Origin: Bimastos eiseni
Lineage: Eukaryota > Annelida > Clitellata > Crassiclitellata > Lumbricidae
Length of the DNA stretch: 64,000 nucleotides
Direction: 5' to 3'
Assembly (NCBI GenBank): GCA_959347315.1
Contig: OY365810.1
Location: forward strand, 21,543,835-21,607,834
Each line of letters starts with the position of its first letter. The stretch's first letter is position 1. The translations under genes and the position numbers were made by a program. Below, one piece after another: positions 39,576-52,475 of this stretch. Below the pieces are notes generated by a model. That model saw only the letters and a program-made list of their open reading frames with translations. It did no database searches and was not told the DNA's origin.

Positions 39576-40539
39576 ATACGTACAAGTATGTAATGAAGAG
39601 AGTTTTTCGTGTAGAGTGGCTCAGACGGCGGGTTGTGCTGTTGCAGGCTAATCAGTAATCACGTAGAGCATTACACTTTTCTGGCCTAGTCATTTCGTCG
39701 CTCGTTTTCGGTCTCAGTGCTGCCCTTAATGTGACCATAACATAACAAATATTTATATAGCGCATAGCGAAACTATAGGAAAAGTTCATTAGCGCCGCTC
39801 CTGATCCAACTAAATCAACCCTCGTGCAAAATGAATAGAGTTTTAAGCGCATGCGGAACATAAAAGGAAATACATGTCTATAATATGACACGTTCAGCTC
39901 TAGTTTTACGAAGAAGGTTGTTCTGAGTTGAATTGTCGCGGGATGGGCCATGCATTGACAAGAAAAACACCCCGGTCGGTCGAACATAGGGCCTTGTCAG
40001 TTAATATAACATGGTCTCGGTCTCAATCTATATGTCATCTCGTATGATCTGAGACGTGTGTTTTAATTAAGTAGCCTACTTTTGATGTATGACCTACGTT
40101 TGCGTCATTATTCTAGTTCTTATGTCTTACATATATAGCCCTATATAAATATATATATGCATGTTTTTCGTATATATAAATATATATATAGGGTCGATTA
40201 ATTCATGACTTCATTAATTCATGAACCACATCACTCATAATTATTGAACATAATATACCAGAGTGAAATATTTTCATGTAAAATGTAGGCTGCGAGAGCT
40301 TCTCTTTGAATTAGACGACCGAAATACATCCCAAATTTACTTAGGTCTTTATACTCCTAATCTATATATACCTTTAAGACTGCTTACAGAGGTAGCGATC
40401 TCGTTTGACAGGTGGGGGGGACACCCAATGAGAGGGATAGGAAACGTGGGGGAACGCACGTATAACGTGCCCCCTCTCTGTAAAAGGTGGGGGACATGTC
40501 CCCTTCGACCCCCGGGATCGCCGCCCCTGACTGTTTGTT

Positions 40540-42420
40540 GTGTAGGTATCACGCTTTGTCTCTGATTCAAAAGATACAGATATGGCAATTAGGTCATTTC
40601 AACTCCGCAATTACCTATCCGTATTAGTATCACATTAGCCTACATTTTGTTTCTACATTAGTCCTTACTGTGCTATCAATCGTGGCCAGGAGAAATCGCA
40701 GTGATTTTTAACACAGAGCGAACGTCTTCTAAACCACGTTAAAGTTTCTTATGTTATTACTGAGAAATCTCATCTGAAACAGCTCAATCTAGTAGGCCTT
40801 TAACTGATTCGCCTCATCTTTTTTGAGTTTGCCCTTTGACTCTAAATTCTCTTTCTAGTGTCGCGTAAATTTGTTGTAGGCCCCTACGCGTTTTCCATGG
40901 TGACCGTCTGTTAATTTTTTTCAATTACGATTCTATTCTGATGAGATCCATCGTTTGAATGGATGTCACGACATTCAAGTTTCTGCTGATTATTGTCGTT
41001 CCTCTGATTTCACGACGGCGTTGATTTTCTGTCAAGAAATGGCAATTCAAATTCACTGAGAGTTATCCAACAGGATGCTCGCTGCTTATTCAGCGTAATA
41101 ACGTATTCTGCACGACACATCTGCCGAGAGTTCGAAGGTACAGGACACCATTAGTCGAGGAAGCAATTAGCCAGCAGCAGCAGCGACCTAAGCGGAAGAC
41201 ACTCAGCCTTAATTCTGTTGTAATAATTATTAGACAATTTCTCACACGACAAAACAAACCGAACCAAATTACTAATTCGATGCAATCGGCACAAACCAAA
41301 GGACGGACAGCGCGTAACAGACTGCAAACTGTTCATTGTTTAAGAAAATATTCTTAATTCAGCATACAATGCACTTCTACTTCCACGAGACTGTGACTAA
41401 ACTAAAACAGTACTTTGTAGTCTAATGAAGCCGACGCGATAATTATGTTCCCTCTCCACCGTAATTCAGACCACGTGGCATACATAGCTCCCGCATCATT
41501 GAAGAGACAGACTTTGAAAATTAATGTGACCTTCCTGTTTCTGCGCATAAAGTACATAAATTTATCGACCAAGGGCGCTAATGTACAAAAACTCATAAAA
41601 CTTTATATAGATGAAAAGGTTTGGGCACTGTGTGTTAATTTCTATTGAGAAAAAACTTGAAGAACTCGACCACTTCTTTTGTGCTCTTTATGGGTAGGTT
41701 AGCAGCAATTTTTATTTTGCATTTACGGAACATTTTAATTTTCAATAAAAATGCTTGATTGAAAACATTTTAATAGGTAAGCGTTAGAATTATGTATGAT
41801 GTTTAAGCATACAAAGTCATTTATTTCTCAAAATAAGCCTAGCCTACACACGGTTCAGCATAACTTTCCAAACAGCATTAAATCTAATTATGGAACATCG
41901 GAAATCCTGAACTTGTGGTAAGGTTAATAATACACTCGACTGCGAGAATAGTTCTCATTGTCCTAAGTCTATATTATAGAGATATAATGCCATTAAATCT
42001 GCCTGTGTCCATTTATAGGCTGTCAATGGTGTGGATTTGAGGAAATGGTGGCCACACCTATTTACTGTTCACAGAATTTTGATTGTCGATTCGGAAGCAA
42101 GGCAACCTATCTAGTTGCAAGGGGTGTTACTTATCTTACGCGCTGGATAATTCGAGTTAATTGTCACAGTCCGCCGTTGTACCTATTCTTTGTCCGCTAA
42201 ATACTTATCGACATGCTAATTAACTTCGGCTGTGATCAGCATCATTAAAGATTCTGTTACTGCTTTGTGTTCTTTATAAAACAATACAATCAGAGATGTG
42301 AACGGGCATCTGGTTGACAGCCAGATACCCGTGCAGCAAAGTTCCGATCGGGTACACGTGTAACTGCTCATAACGACGCTGCAATCGGAAAAATACGGTT
42401 AGTTTGGATATATGCCTTAA
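40540..42420. other. No recognisable gene
   Basis: Unique-looking AT-rich sequence. A GC-rich block at 40400-40531 ends CCGCCCCTG like a hAT terminus but has no matching octamers. Confidence 0.45.
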
Positions 42421-42434
42421 TGACCATTTAAGAG

Positions 42435-43430
42435 CACATCTGTACTCGTGATCGTAATCGTAATCTCCAAATTTCTAAAGCGCCACTTTAAAGCTAAGCG
42501 CAGGGCACCAGCTTATTCACGAGCGCTGCGTCAAATCAAAAGGGTTGTCCAAAGGATAGTCCGTGGGCGGTCAGAGTTCGGTTTCCAGGAGGTCAGCAAG
42601 GAGGCAGAGTAGCTGTTAAGGAGGGTGTGGCTTTGGTCTAGGATTGACAGGTGGGATGTCAAGTAGTGAGTCTGGGTAAGAGTTTTTAAAAGGTGGGACT
42701 TAAGTTTAGAATGGAAAGCCCGGGGTGTGATGGACAGAGGCGCTAGGGACAGATGATACTGCATGACAGGAAATGATGGCGAAGGAACCGAGAAGGCACG
42801 AAATTCAGGAGGTAGGTCGTTCCAGAGACGAGATGAGGCGTTTGATATTGCGCGGTTGGAGAACTTGAGATTAGATGTAATCGGAGGTCGAGTGAGGATG
42901 AGGAAGGGGACGATCGCGTAGAGCGGGTTGGCTGGATGGTGAAGAGTTCGCGAAGATATTTGGGCTGTGAATATATTATGGAGTTGTAAGTTAATGATAA
43001 GATTTTGAAATGAATGCGCTCTGGGATTTTTAGCCAGTGAAGTGATTTGAGGATTGGGGTGATGTGATGATGCTTGGGTGTTCTGGTGACGGCTCTGGCT
43101 AATGAGTTTTGGATTAATTGTAAACGTTTGATTTGTGTCGCTTCAAGGTTGAGGAAGAGGGAGTTGCAGTAGTCGAGCTTGGAGTGGACGATGGAGGTAG
43201 CAACGGTAGAAGCTGTTTAGAAGTCGAGCATTTGGGTCGGATGCGGCGGAAGTCGCGAATGTGCATGAAACAGGAGCGAGAGAGGTTTGAGGTGTGATTG
43301 GAGAAAGAGAGATGAGGATCGAATGTTACGCCAAGATTTCGGACTGGGGCATCCGAGGTGAAGGGAAGGGATGAAGAGTTAGTGGGTAAGTGAATTGCAG
43401 GGTCGACGGCCCTAAATATTAGTTCCCACT
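42435..43430 (-). pseudogene. CR1/L2-like LINE, 3' kilobase
   Basis: On the minus strand the frame reads VRNLGVTFDPHLSFSNHTSN, then CFMHIRDFRRIRP, then (after frameshift) ATSIVHSKLDYCNSLFLN near 43175, RLWNDLPPEFRAF near 42810 and AFHSKLKSHL near 42700, ending in a 3' UTR with GCGCTTAGCTTTAAAGTGG and a (GATTAC)n tail at 42440-42465. This is the C-terminal reverse transcriptase of a CR1/L2-type element. Several frameshifts show it is dead. It is the reference copy for fragments at 21332, 22147, 52256 and 53640. Confidence 0.88.
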
Positions 43431-43688
43431 CTAGTAACAACATAATCAAAATCCCTTCGCACAAACACACAGGACACCTTCCACAATCACTGCATTCCAA
43501 AATGTCGCCCAACATTCTGATTAGTGAGCAGGAACCCTGCATCAGGACATTATTCCTAGTGTTTGGTGTTTCTGCAGTATTCTTCTAGTATTCAGCCAGG
43601 CAACGCACGGTTCAATTAGGCCTACTAGTCATACTAATGTGGCCTAAGGATTTTCGCAGTTTATTCAATTGCGATTCTCAACACCAAC

Positions 43689-43716
43689 CTGACCGATCCT
43701 CACGAGGATCGGTCAG
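43689..43716. repeat. Palindrome, 13-bp arms
   Basis: CTGACCGATCCTC, AC, GAGGATCGGTCAG. The half-site CGATCCTCACGA recurs at 46765-46780. Confidence 0.95.
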
Positions 43717-44092
43717 ATTAACTTGGACCCTAACCGACTCACACAACTCCAGTCACGACTGAGTTTCGGGTGGAAAATGTACCCAGAAAGCATTTTAAAA
43801 TATTTTGATAACTAAAAATGCAATACAGACCATGCGTAGAATTTCCGCATCCATGAATGCAGCGATCTCACATCGTTCATTCTTACGGTGGGTCAATAAT
43901 ATATGCAGCTCATATAAGTATGAACAGCGGCACCTGATGATCTCATGGTGTGATAGGTCATTAATAATAGATATACTGCACTAAAAAAATAACGCTTCAT
44001 CAAGATTCGCGGATTTTTTTATAGCATTGCCGCATATAGAACGGGCATATAAAGCGTACAGACTTTTAAGACTTCGTTCAAATGTCCTGCTC

Positions 44093-44690
44093 TGATGAGG
44101 CCCAATGCCCTACTCTGGTGGTGGCCAAGGGCCCATCCATATATTAGGTACGCAAAAAAATCTACTCTAGTGGTGTCCAATACCTTATTCTGGTACTCTG
44201 GTGGTGGTCAATACCCTACTCTGGTAGTGTCCAATAAACTACTCTGGTGATTGCCAATACCCTGCTCTGGTGGTGTCCAATGCCCTACCCTGGTGGTGGC
44301 CAATGCCCTTCCCTGGTGATGCCCTACTCTGGTGGTGTCCAATGCCCTACTCTGGTGGTGTCTAGTGCCCTACTCTGGTGGTGTCCAATGCCCTACTCTG
44401 GTGGTGGCCAATGCCCTACCCTGGTGATTGCCAAAGCCCTACTCTGGTGGTGTCCAATACCTACTCTGGTGGTGGTCAATGCCCTACTCTGGTAGTGTCC
44501 AATAAACTACTCTGGTGATTGCCAATACCCTGCTCTGGTGGTGTCCAATGCTCTACCCTGGTGGTGTCCAATGCCCTACTCTGGTGTTGTCAAATGCCCT
44601 ACTCTGGCGTTGTCAAATGCCCTACTCTGGTGGTGGCCAATGCCCTACTCTGGTGGTGTTAAATGCCCTACTCGAGTGGCGAACAATGTT
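44093..44690. repeat. 23-bp minisatellite with higher-order repeat
   Basis: About 25 copies near CCCTACTCTGGTGGTGTCCA plus ATG. A variant run (AATAAACTACTCTGGTGATT, then GCCAATACCCTGCTC) occurs at 44225-44275 and again at 44499-44550, so blocks of about 270 bp were duplicated. Confidence 0.93.
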
Positions 44691-44699
44691 CACGTGAAT

Positions 44700-46410
44700 T
44701 CGACGCAAGATCTCTTTGCATTCAACCATCGTGAAACTTTGAAAACAGAAACTCTTTTAGAGTCGAATGAGAAGACTGAGATATCAACCAAATAAACAGC
44801 ATAAAGCGAATAGATGATACCATAAATTTACGGGGCACTTAATCCGAGATGAATTTAACGCCTCTCTATTTGCGAAAGATCTTGAGAGTGGGGCCTGTCA
44901 TAGATGTTTTGCACGATGTCAGTTGAGTAGAGCGGAAGTCTGTCGCCAGCACCACGCTGTAAGATAAACATCACAAAATTTGATTGACTACAAAGCAGGT
45001 CGTGCCGTCATTTGCAAGAGACGTAGTGCGCTGAAGCGTGCGCTCATCATATAAACGAGATGAATCTAGGAATTGTTTGGCTTGTGATTAGAGTCATACA
45101 TGTGCCACATATTCGTGTGCGTGGCAAATACAACGTATCCGAGACGGAAATCCGGGCTCGTGCGAATTACGAAGGCCTGTTTTAGGATGAGATGGCAAAT
45201 AGGAAAATAGGTCATCATTGTGACCCCGAGCGAACCCGAGCAATATCCTATGTAAAGATGATGTTCCGATTGAGGTCAGGATCCTCTGCGGTTTAATCGC
45301 GAGAAACTCTGAGTTCTGACAGTTGTAAGATCGGAAGGTAAGCGAAACTCATGGAAGGACCAGACATATAATGTTCAATGGCAAAAGCATCTGAAGCAGG
45401 TTAGGCCAACTTAAATAAGAAATTAGTTGAGTCATCTGAAGCTTTTTGTGCATTGATGTCATCAGCTTTTGCGGATTGAACATTGTGCCCTCCCTGTGCC
45501 ATGGCATATACATGTAAGGAGCCCGTATAGTTTCATCTCGTGGGACCTATCCCTGAACTGAAAGTAATTAATTATATATCAATCAACAGCATTTCTGAAC
45601 ATGCAAACCCCACGAAAATTCTTGCTCGTGGATGATTTAAATGACAAGGTCCTCCAAAATGACCCCAATCAGAATCTGCTTTATCCTTAGAAGCTGTACT
45701 GATCTGGCTCAGTCACAGTCAGCAGATGCACATGTGCACTTACATAACTGACGGCTATGCTTTAGACATAGGTCTACTCTATCGCTATCTGGGAGCGTGG
45801 TGTGGCGGTGACACTGGACAAGAGCTGACTGACCACTGGGTATGTGAAGACACTATTACATGTCGAGGAAGCCATTGTCATCTTCGTCAGGAGATCCGCA
45901 CAATATACATGCAAAAGGGTGGACCATGGTAATACCATCTCTCCAGTCTCTCTCTCGCTGATACTGCATGTTTGCCTCCAACACTGTCTCTGTTTGTCTC
46001 TTGTACTATTTAACTTTAAAAATTTTAAATTCTCCATGTTGGCCAAATTATTGGTTGGATTGTGATCATAAATGTACATTGCACAGGATATGGTGTATTG
46101 ATTGCCTATGGATAATAGGCCCATAATCAAAGTGAGGCAGTTATCAACCGCAGATCTTCGTTCTGCAATTCATGCAGGGCAATATGTCTGGTCGTTCCTT
46201 CAACGCGTTCTTCCACGATGCAATTGGGAAGTTCTGAAGTGCATGGTTGATTTCTCTTTCTGGAACAAGCTCTCAATCTGCTACATGAACTACTTATACT
46301 TTCAATATTATTGCTCTATTTCTATAATTAGTTGAAGACCAGTCTGTTCGATTGAAGACTTGAGTTGAGTGATGAGGTCTGGACCACCTGTGATGAGTCT
46401 TTTTAGAGAG
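44700..46410. other. No recognisable gene
   Basis: No conserved frame or element found; ends at a TA tract (46426-46467). Confidence 0.45.
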
Positions 46411-46425
46411 GCAATAGGCCCCTTT

Positions 46426-46429
46426 AATA

Positions 46430-46467
<38 letters not shown>
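46426..46467. repeat. (TA)n microsatellite
   Basis: Two TA runs around a central ACATAT. Confidence 0.9.
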
Positions 46468-46969
46468 ATAAGGTCTCACGGTTGCTATGTCAATGTTTCA
46501 GGACCGCCGGTTCCAAGTTGAAATAAATTACAAAATCCACTTCTCAATATCTGTCACGTACCGATTTCTCGATTATTTAATGAAATCGTGGAGTTTCTGC
46601 GGACGAAACTTCGGCCTCTCGACGCATGGAAAAATTACCTTTGCGGTCAAAGGTTTCTTGCATATGTCTAAAAACCACACTGTAGCCCTAACCCTGACCC
46701 TAAACGACCCTCACGACTCCGAACCTGAGCCAAACCGACCCTCACGATGCTTATCCTGACCCTAACCGATCCTCACGATGCATTTAAAATATTTTACGCG
46801 TTTTAACAGTGCGCATGCGCCGACAGTTGCGCATGGGCAGAGGTCTTTAATCGCTAAATTTTTTACATGTTCAGTCGTAGAAGTAACATTTTCGCTTGCA
46901 ATGCGGCAGAACTTTCGGCCGCAGAAGATTTATCATAACTGGACAGCAGATATCAACCGATGATTTTAT

Positions 46970-47770
46970 CAAGGTAGAACCACAGATTAAATCAAGCAAA
47001 GTGCTACACTATATCTATTCTGTTCATCGTGGTAGAACCGCTTAGACCTGTGCAGGGTCACACGCATATAATGGGTAAATATTATTCGTCATTAACGTTG
47101 CAGAATGAAGGTTAATATCGTCAACCAAATCTTAAAATGACTGCGGCAACTTATGAACGAACTTGTCTAGTTATATCTAAAACCTGTATAGGAATTATCT
47201 GGAATGGTTTTAATGCAGCATGGATCGACGGGCTTAGGGCTTATAAATAATAAAATTACGGTCGAATTGTATAAAGTGGTAATCCGTAAGCGTGCACTCA
47301 TAAGCCACGATAGGTATATATATGTGTGTAGGCCTAGCATACACTGTGTTCAACTATTGACTCAGAAAAACTCATGAAAAATGTTATGACGATTGCTTCA
47401 TGAACGTATGCAGCAGTCGCGAAATTGCATAAACATCTACTCGTTCTAAATCATATCCGTTGCAATTATTTTCAGGACATAAACTAACTATATTGTCAAA
47501 ACAACGTCAAAAGTGTCGTCGTAACCTCCGTAAAATTATAAATTAGCAATAATCAATGTCAAATCAACTCATATCAACTACTAGCGCACATTATCATTGA
47601 CATTTATCATCAGCAACCATCATCATCACCACCTTCCGTCGACGCCCGACCGGTTAGGTCTTCCTCCGAAGTTCCTCGTTACCCATTTACATCCAGAATT
47701 CTCATCGGTAGCCCTACATAATATTATTATGACAGGTCCCCAAGCAGGCTCAATTTCCTCTTCATTAGTA
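46970..47770. other. No recognisable gene
   Basis: AT-rich sequence, no motif recognised. Confidence 0.45.
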
Positions 47771-47777
47771 TTGCTAA

Positions 47778-47858
47778 TTCGGTAGCTACATTGCACGTTG
47801 GCCTCTCACATGCGCCCCGGCGAGAGAGAGCGTGCGGAACGCGGTTCGATTCCTGCTA
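47778..47858 (+). mobile_element. tRNA-like sequence, probable SINE head
   Basis: GTAGCTAC at the start can pair with GCTACT at the end, and GCGGTTCGATTCCTGC is a good B box. The A-box side is weak and the anticodon arm is not regular. Confidence 0.45.
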
Positions 47859-47961
47859 CTGGCTTATTTTGTCGTTGTCAGTTGAGTAGCCATGTTCATG
47901 CTGGCTGTTAATTTATGGCTTCGACCCAACTGATTGTGCATTGTGGCCATAAGGCGGCTAT

Positions 47962-48262
47962 TTTCCATTTCCATGTAAATCAATTTAAATAAACACGGCC
48001 TAGCATTTTTTGCTCTTAGAAGGAGACAAAATTTGTGAAAAATATACGACACTGTTTGCCGATTTCAACAACACTTAAATTTTTGCAGACATCGAAATTC
48101 TACGAATAAAAAGATAAAGTGTAAAGGACTTTGGGTGGAAATTTAGATAATGTAGTTAAAATGATAAGTGCAGCCAATACTAAGCAAAGTTGACTAAAGC
48201 AAGGATTGACATTATGGTAAATGCTGATGATACTTTTATGCTCTCTGTTATCCAAAATATAG
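47962..48262 (-). repeat. Dispersed repeat family Y, copy 2
   Basis: Reverse-oriented match to 35258-35566 over nearly its full length. Confidence 0.85.
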
Positions 48263-48919
48263 TAAATGCTTGATATATTTCACCAATCACCACCGCTCGA
48301 CCGTTTGAATGGACGTCAAGCCTGTTAGGGTTCGAAAATAAAGTCTCTTAATATTAACCGCCATCTCTTAATATTAATCGCGGTCCACAACTGACCCTGA
48401 TGTAACTCAGTTACTATCAGCTAACATGAATATGACTAAGGATAAGGAGTAAGGAATTAAAGAGAAAAATTAGGGTAACACTGGATGTGTTCCATCAAGC
48501 CGCGTTTGGAATGATTTCTCATGAATTTGTGAGATAAAAACCGTAAGGTCAACGGACAGATCACAATCGTGAATCGGTGTGACTCGTGTGAGTTAGCTAG
48601 GGCTGCAACGCTGGGATATGCGGGTAGGACTCTTACGTAGACTACAGGCTAGTAATAGACCTACTCGGAATCCCATTGCATTAATTTATGGAGAAAGTAG
48701 GTTTAGGCTGCAATTAATGGAAAAAACGAAGTGCATCTTCACTGAAACGTTTAATAATTATGAGCTTACAATGTCAATATTACTATCCTACAGAGCGGCC
48801 TGACTGTGTAGCGCTTTTACGACAATAGAATTTTACGAGAAATAAATAATATCAGAAAAATTGACACAAAGGTGGGTAGGCAGTCCTTAAAATGTAAAAA
48901 AAGAAGTGCCTGGACTTTA

Positions 48920-49422
48920 GGGGAGTCGTCCATAAATGATGTCACTTAATTTTGGACAAGTTTTGACCCCTCCTCCTTCGTCACACGTCGTCATAACTGC
49001 CATGACCCCCTCAAATATGACGTCAAGTCACAAGGCCCTGTCCCCCCGAAAAAATCAAACCAGAGGTCCAAAATGTAACACAAATTTTCTTATAATTATC
49101 AAAAAATTTATTTGCAACTATAAAATATTTCAAATTATAATAGAACGAAGAAAAATGGAAAAATTAAGTAGCCTATAATGATTACAATCTTATGCATTCT
49201 TTACGATGAAAGACTATCAGAATCATAATTAGCGTTGTTTAATTGTGGTAACAACTACTGCTAATTAAGTGGAACTTGTTTAAATGAGTGTAAGTTTCTT
49301 TTAATTACGTATTTTGATGTGACGATGTGACTTCACATTTCGTCGACCCCTATCCTCTTATCACACATCGTCACAAATTGTGACCCTCCACTAGGCGCGG
49401 GACGTCACATATGGACGGCCCC
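48920..49422. mobile_element. TA-flanked MITE, 503 bp
   Basis: Termini GGGGAGTCGTCCATAAATGA and (reverse complement of right end) GGGGCCGTCCATATGTGACG are inverted repeats; TA flanks both ends (48918-48919, 49423-49424). Inner arms continue with CCTC-CTTCGTCACACGTCGTCA on the left and a matching segment near 49350 on the right. The interior is AT-rich and non-coding. Confidence 0.75.
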
Positions 49423-50164
49423 TAGTGTCAAAAAGTTAAGAACTAAAAATTGCAAAGGCAGAGCACTAACATATTAAGTCGACGACAAATATGGTTCGTG
49501 CACTGTGGTCCACTGTGTTCATTATAATAGAAGTTGGATTGGTGATATTATTGATGCTGGAATAGAAGTTGGATGGGTGAACGAAAAACAGATGCTATTT
49601 AGATAAACATAATGCCTACTGAAATAAAAGTTGGATCATTGAGAAGAATAGTGGTCAAAATAGAAGTTGAATTGAAAAAAATGGTTCTTGCTGAACCAGA
49701 AGAAGCTGGATTTGCAGACATTATTATTATCAATCCAATTTCCATTTAATCACATACAATGGACGAGAAATAGAATTTGTTATCATTCGTTAGGCATTTT
49801 TGTCAATTAACCATTGTTTAGTCGTCAATTATTTGTTGGTGAAATATTTGTTGTAATTTAAAGCGTAGACCTGCAGAGAATTGCTTTCCTTTATGAAATT
49901 GTAGACAAGGGGCCAGTGGCGCCGGCATCGTTTTAAAAGTTTTGAAAATAAAGTTTGTAAACGCGCAAAGCGCGAAATTTTTTCTTCCTTTTCTTCCTGT
50001 TGATAATAACGTACGCATATAGAGGAACTGCACTGCTGCAAGGACGCTCATGCCCCATGGACGGCGTCCAGGCTCTGCTGGCCAAATAAATGGCAGGACG
50101 GCGTCCACCCTCGAAAATAAGTGCCTGGACGCCATCGATGACCGTCCAGGCACACTTTAAGCCC

Positions 50165-50308
50165 TGTGGGTAGGGTCGGAAAGAGTCTGATCATGCACGT
50201 CAAGGATCGGCCGGATCAGATATTTGACTTCAGAAGTTGGGTCGGGCCTGGTCAATTTTGGATGGCTGGGGTTGGGTCGGATCATGAAAATTGGACTCAT
50301 TAAAACCC
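50165..50308 (-). mobile_element. GACCCG-rich element end, inverted relative to 33020
   Basis: The minus strand starts CAGGGTTTTAATGAGTCC and AATTTTCATGATCCGACCC, as at 33020. A CAGGG start suggests hAT, but the other end was not found. Confidence 0.5.
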
Positions 50309-50858
50309 TGGGTGGTTGGCAACCCTGCAAAGAGCATCCGATTGATTCATCCAGGAGCACTTAATTCATCCATTCAGGTGTATGGTCCGCGTCATCCACG
50401 TATTCAAAATAAGTCTCCTATGTGCTCAGTTTGTCATTAGTAAATGTGAGCACGCTGATATGCAGAGATTTGTTGTCCTTGCAGTCAGAGTTCATGGCCG
50501 CCACTGACTTGGCATTCCTCACCAAGCTTATATTTTATGGAGACAGAGCTATCGCGAAAGCGGCTTAGTGAAACGTTAATATCACCGTCAGCTTTTGATC
50601 CTGACGTATCTAAATCGCGAGTTGGCGAGGGCCTTGGAAACAGAAGGTTAATAGCACCCAAACTATGACCCAGGTTACCCCAACCCTTACTCTAACCCCC
50701 GTATACTCTGACTCTAACCCCCGAGAAATATATGGCCCCTTACGAATTAAAAATCACGTAAATTGTAACAAATATTATAAATAAATATATATGGCAATTT
50801 TGCAAGCGTTCACGACATTTCAAATCTAAATGGAAACTATATAAATTGCTGTAAATAT

Positions 50859-51325
50859 CAGGGATGTGGTCTCGAGACCGCGGTCTTGGTCTCGAGACTG
50901 TTTCGAGACAGAAAAACTGTGGTCTTGGTCTCGAATGCATCGGTCTTGGTCTTTGGTCTTGGTCTCGAACCATCGGTCTAGGTCTCGGTCTTGGTCTCGA
51001 ATACGTCGGTTTTGGTCTTCATCTTAAAGGAACGATCTAGGAATTCGTCTCCGTCTTAAATTAGCGTTCTTGGTCATTTGCCGTTTAAGAGCAATTTTCT
51101 TAAGATATTTGTCGGTCATTTTCGACTATTGGAGTCACACCGGATGCTAAGACCCTACGCAATTGTTATCGATTTATGGCGTGCTGACCATTTTTATGTA
51201 CATGTTGCTATGGGCTGAAAAATTGCATTTGCAACGGAGCGAGCCATTTCAAAATTTGTGAAAGCAAATTTCAAGGTTTTGGAACAATCTAATAATTATG
51301 TGGTCGGCCACATGTAAACACTGTT
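50859..51325 (+). mobile_element. GGTCTTGG-rich repeat, copy 1
   Basis: Starts CAGGGATGTGGTCTCGAGACC and continues with many GGTCTTGGTCTCGA units, then unique sequence through AACAATCTAATAATTAT. Matches 54140-54662 in reverse. Confidence 0.8.
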
Positions 51326-51682
51326 AACCAAAAATTCCGAGGTCCGTGGTACATATGTACACGTATATAAATGTCAGTTTTGCATACGTTTCACGGCATT
51401 TCGAATCTAAGCGGTAGCTGTATAAATTGCTGTATAATAATATAGCCCATGCATATAGGCCTATGGGCCAAAATTAATGTCACTGACATTGAATGTCAGC
51501 ACTGTGATAGACATAATGATAACACGTAGTGCTGACACTGCTACGACATATAAAATCAAAGGGTAAGCCTTACAGGCCCCCACGTGTTCTTTTGCTAAAT
51601 CTTTTACATTGATGACACTCTATTTTCGATGACCCACTGTCGGTTTTTTATTCGATTAGGTTACTTCTCGCTGAAAGTTAAC

Positions 51683-51685
<3 letters not shown>

Positions 51686-51718
<33 letters not shown>
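51686..51718. repeat. (TA)n microsatellite
   Basis: About 16 TA dinucleotides. Confidence 0.93.
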
Positions 51719-51719
<1 letters not shown>

Positions 51720-52255
51720 AGGCCTAGTTGCACGAAGAGGCCTTAAAAGAAGCCAATCTTTAAGAACGGTGTAAGCTTATAGGTCAACGTTCTTATAGTG
51801 GACAGCATCAGGTGACGACGATCATTGATTTTGAAGTCCGCTTAGTCGTCTCCATGCAACGGTTGGTCTCTGTAGCCTATGCGTGGTGGATAGACGCGTT
51901 GTAGCTAATGGATATTTGTTTGACTTGGCAATATTTATTCGAGACGCCGACATCTGAATCCTGAATGGTAATCCGATGGGTCCTCTTCCATCCATGCACT
52001 CTCTGCTCCGGTTATTCCTCATCTAGAAGATTCCCTCGAGAACGTCCAACCGAATTGCTTTGTTTAGACGGACGGAAACGGCGCTTCCCTTCTGTTGCAT
52101 TTCGATCTTTGATCCAAGAGGGGATTTGGCGCATCATCAGCTAGTGTTGGCTGTCACGTTCAGCGGTCTTTTATTATATCTGAATTTGAGAAAACCTAAC
52201 CGTTTCAGATCCACCGTTTTTCTGTCACCAGACATTTTTTTTAATATCTCAGAGG

Positions 52256-52475
52256 TCGACATCATGTATGGGCCTACTTCGGGTAACTTCCTTAACAGCC
52301 ACTCGGCCTCCGTTGACCTTCTGGAAACACGACTCTGACCTTCCACGTCTATCTTTTGGACAACCCCTTTGATTCGATTCAGCGGTCGTGAATAAGCTGG
52401 TGCCCTGCGCTTGGTTTTCCAGTGGCGCTTTAGAAATTTGGAGATTACAGTTTCGATTACGAATACGGGTACTCC
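52256..52475 (+). mobile_element. 3' end of the main CR1/L2-like family
   Basis: Plus strand reads FLNSHSASVDLLETRL, FWTTPLIRF and the UTR GGTGCCCTGCGCTTGG, GTGGCGCTTTAGAAATTTGG and AGATTAC, collinear with the minus strand of 42435-42640. Confidence 0.75.

Noticed and set aside
40400..40531. A small hAT element ending CCGCCCCTG
   Set aside because: Flanking octamers do not match and the inverted ends pair poorly.
44247..44795. Frames rich in ALLWWCPMPYSGG
   Set aside because: The 23-bp unit yields this in every frame; no start or splice context.
47778..47858. A functional tRNA gene
   Set aside because: The B box is good but the A box and anticodon arm are irregular; kept only as a SINE-like sequence.
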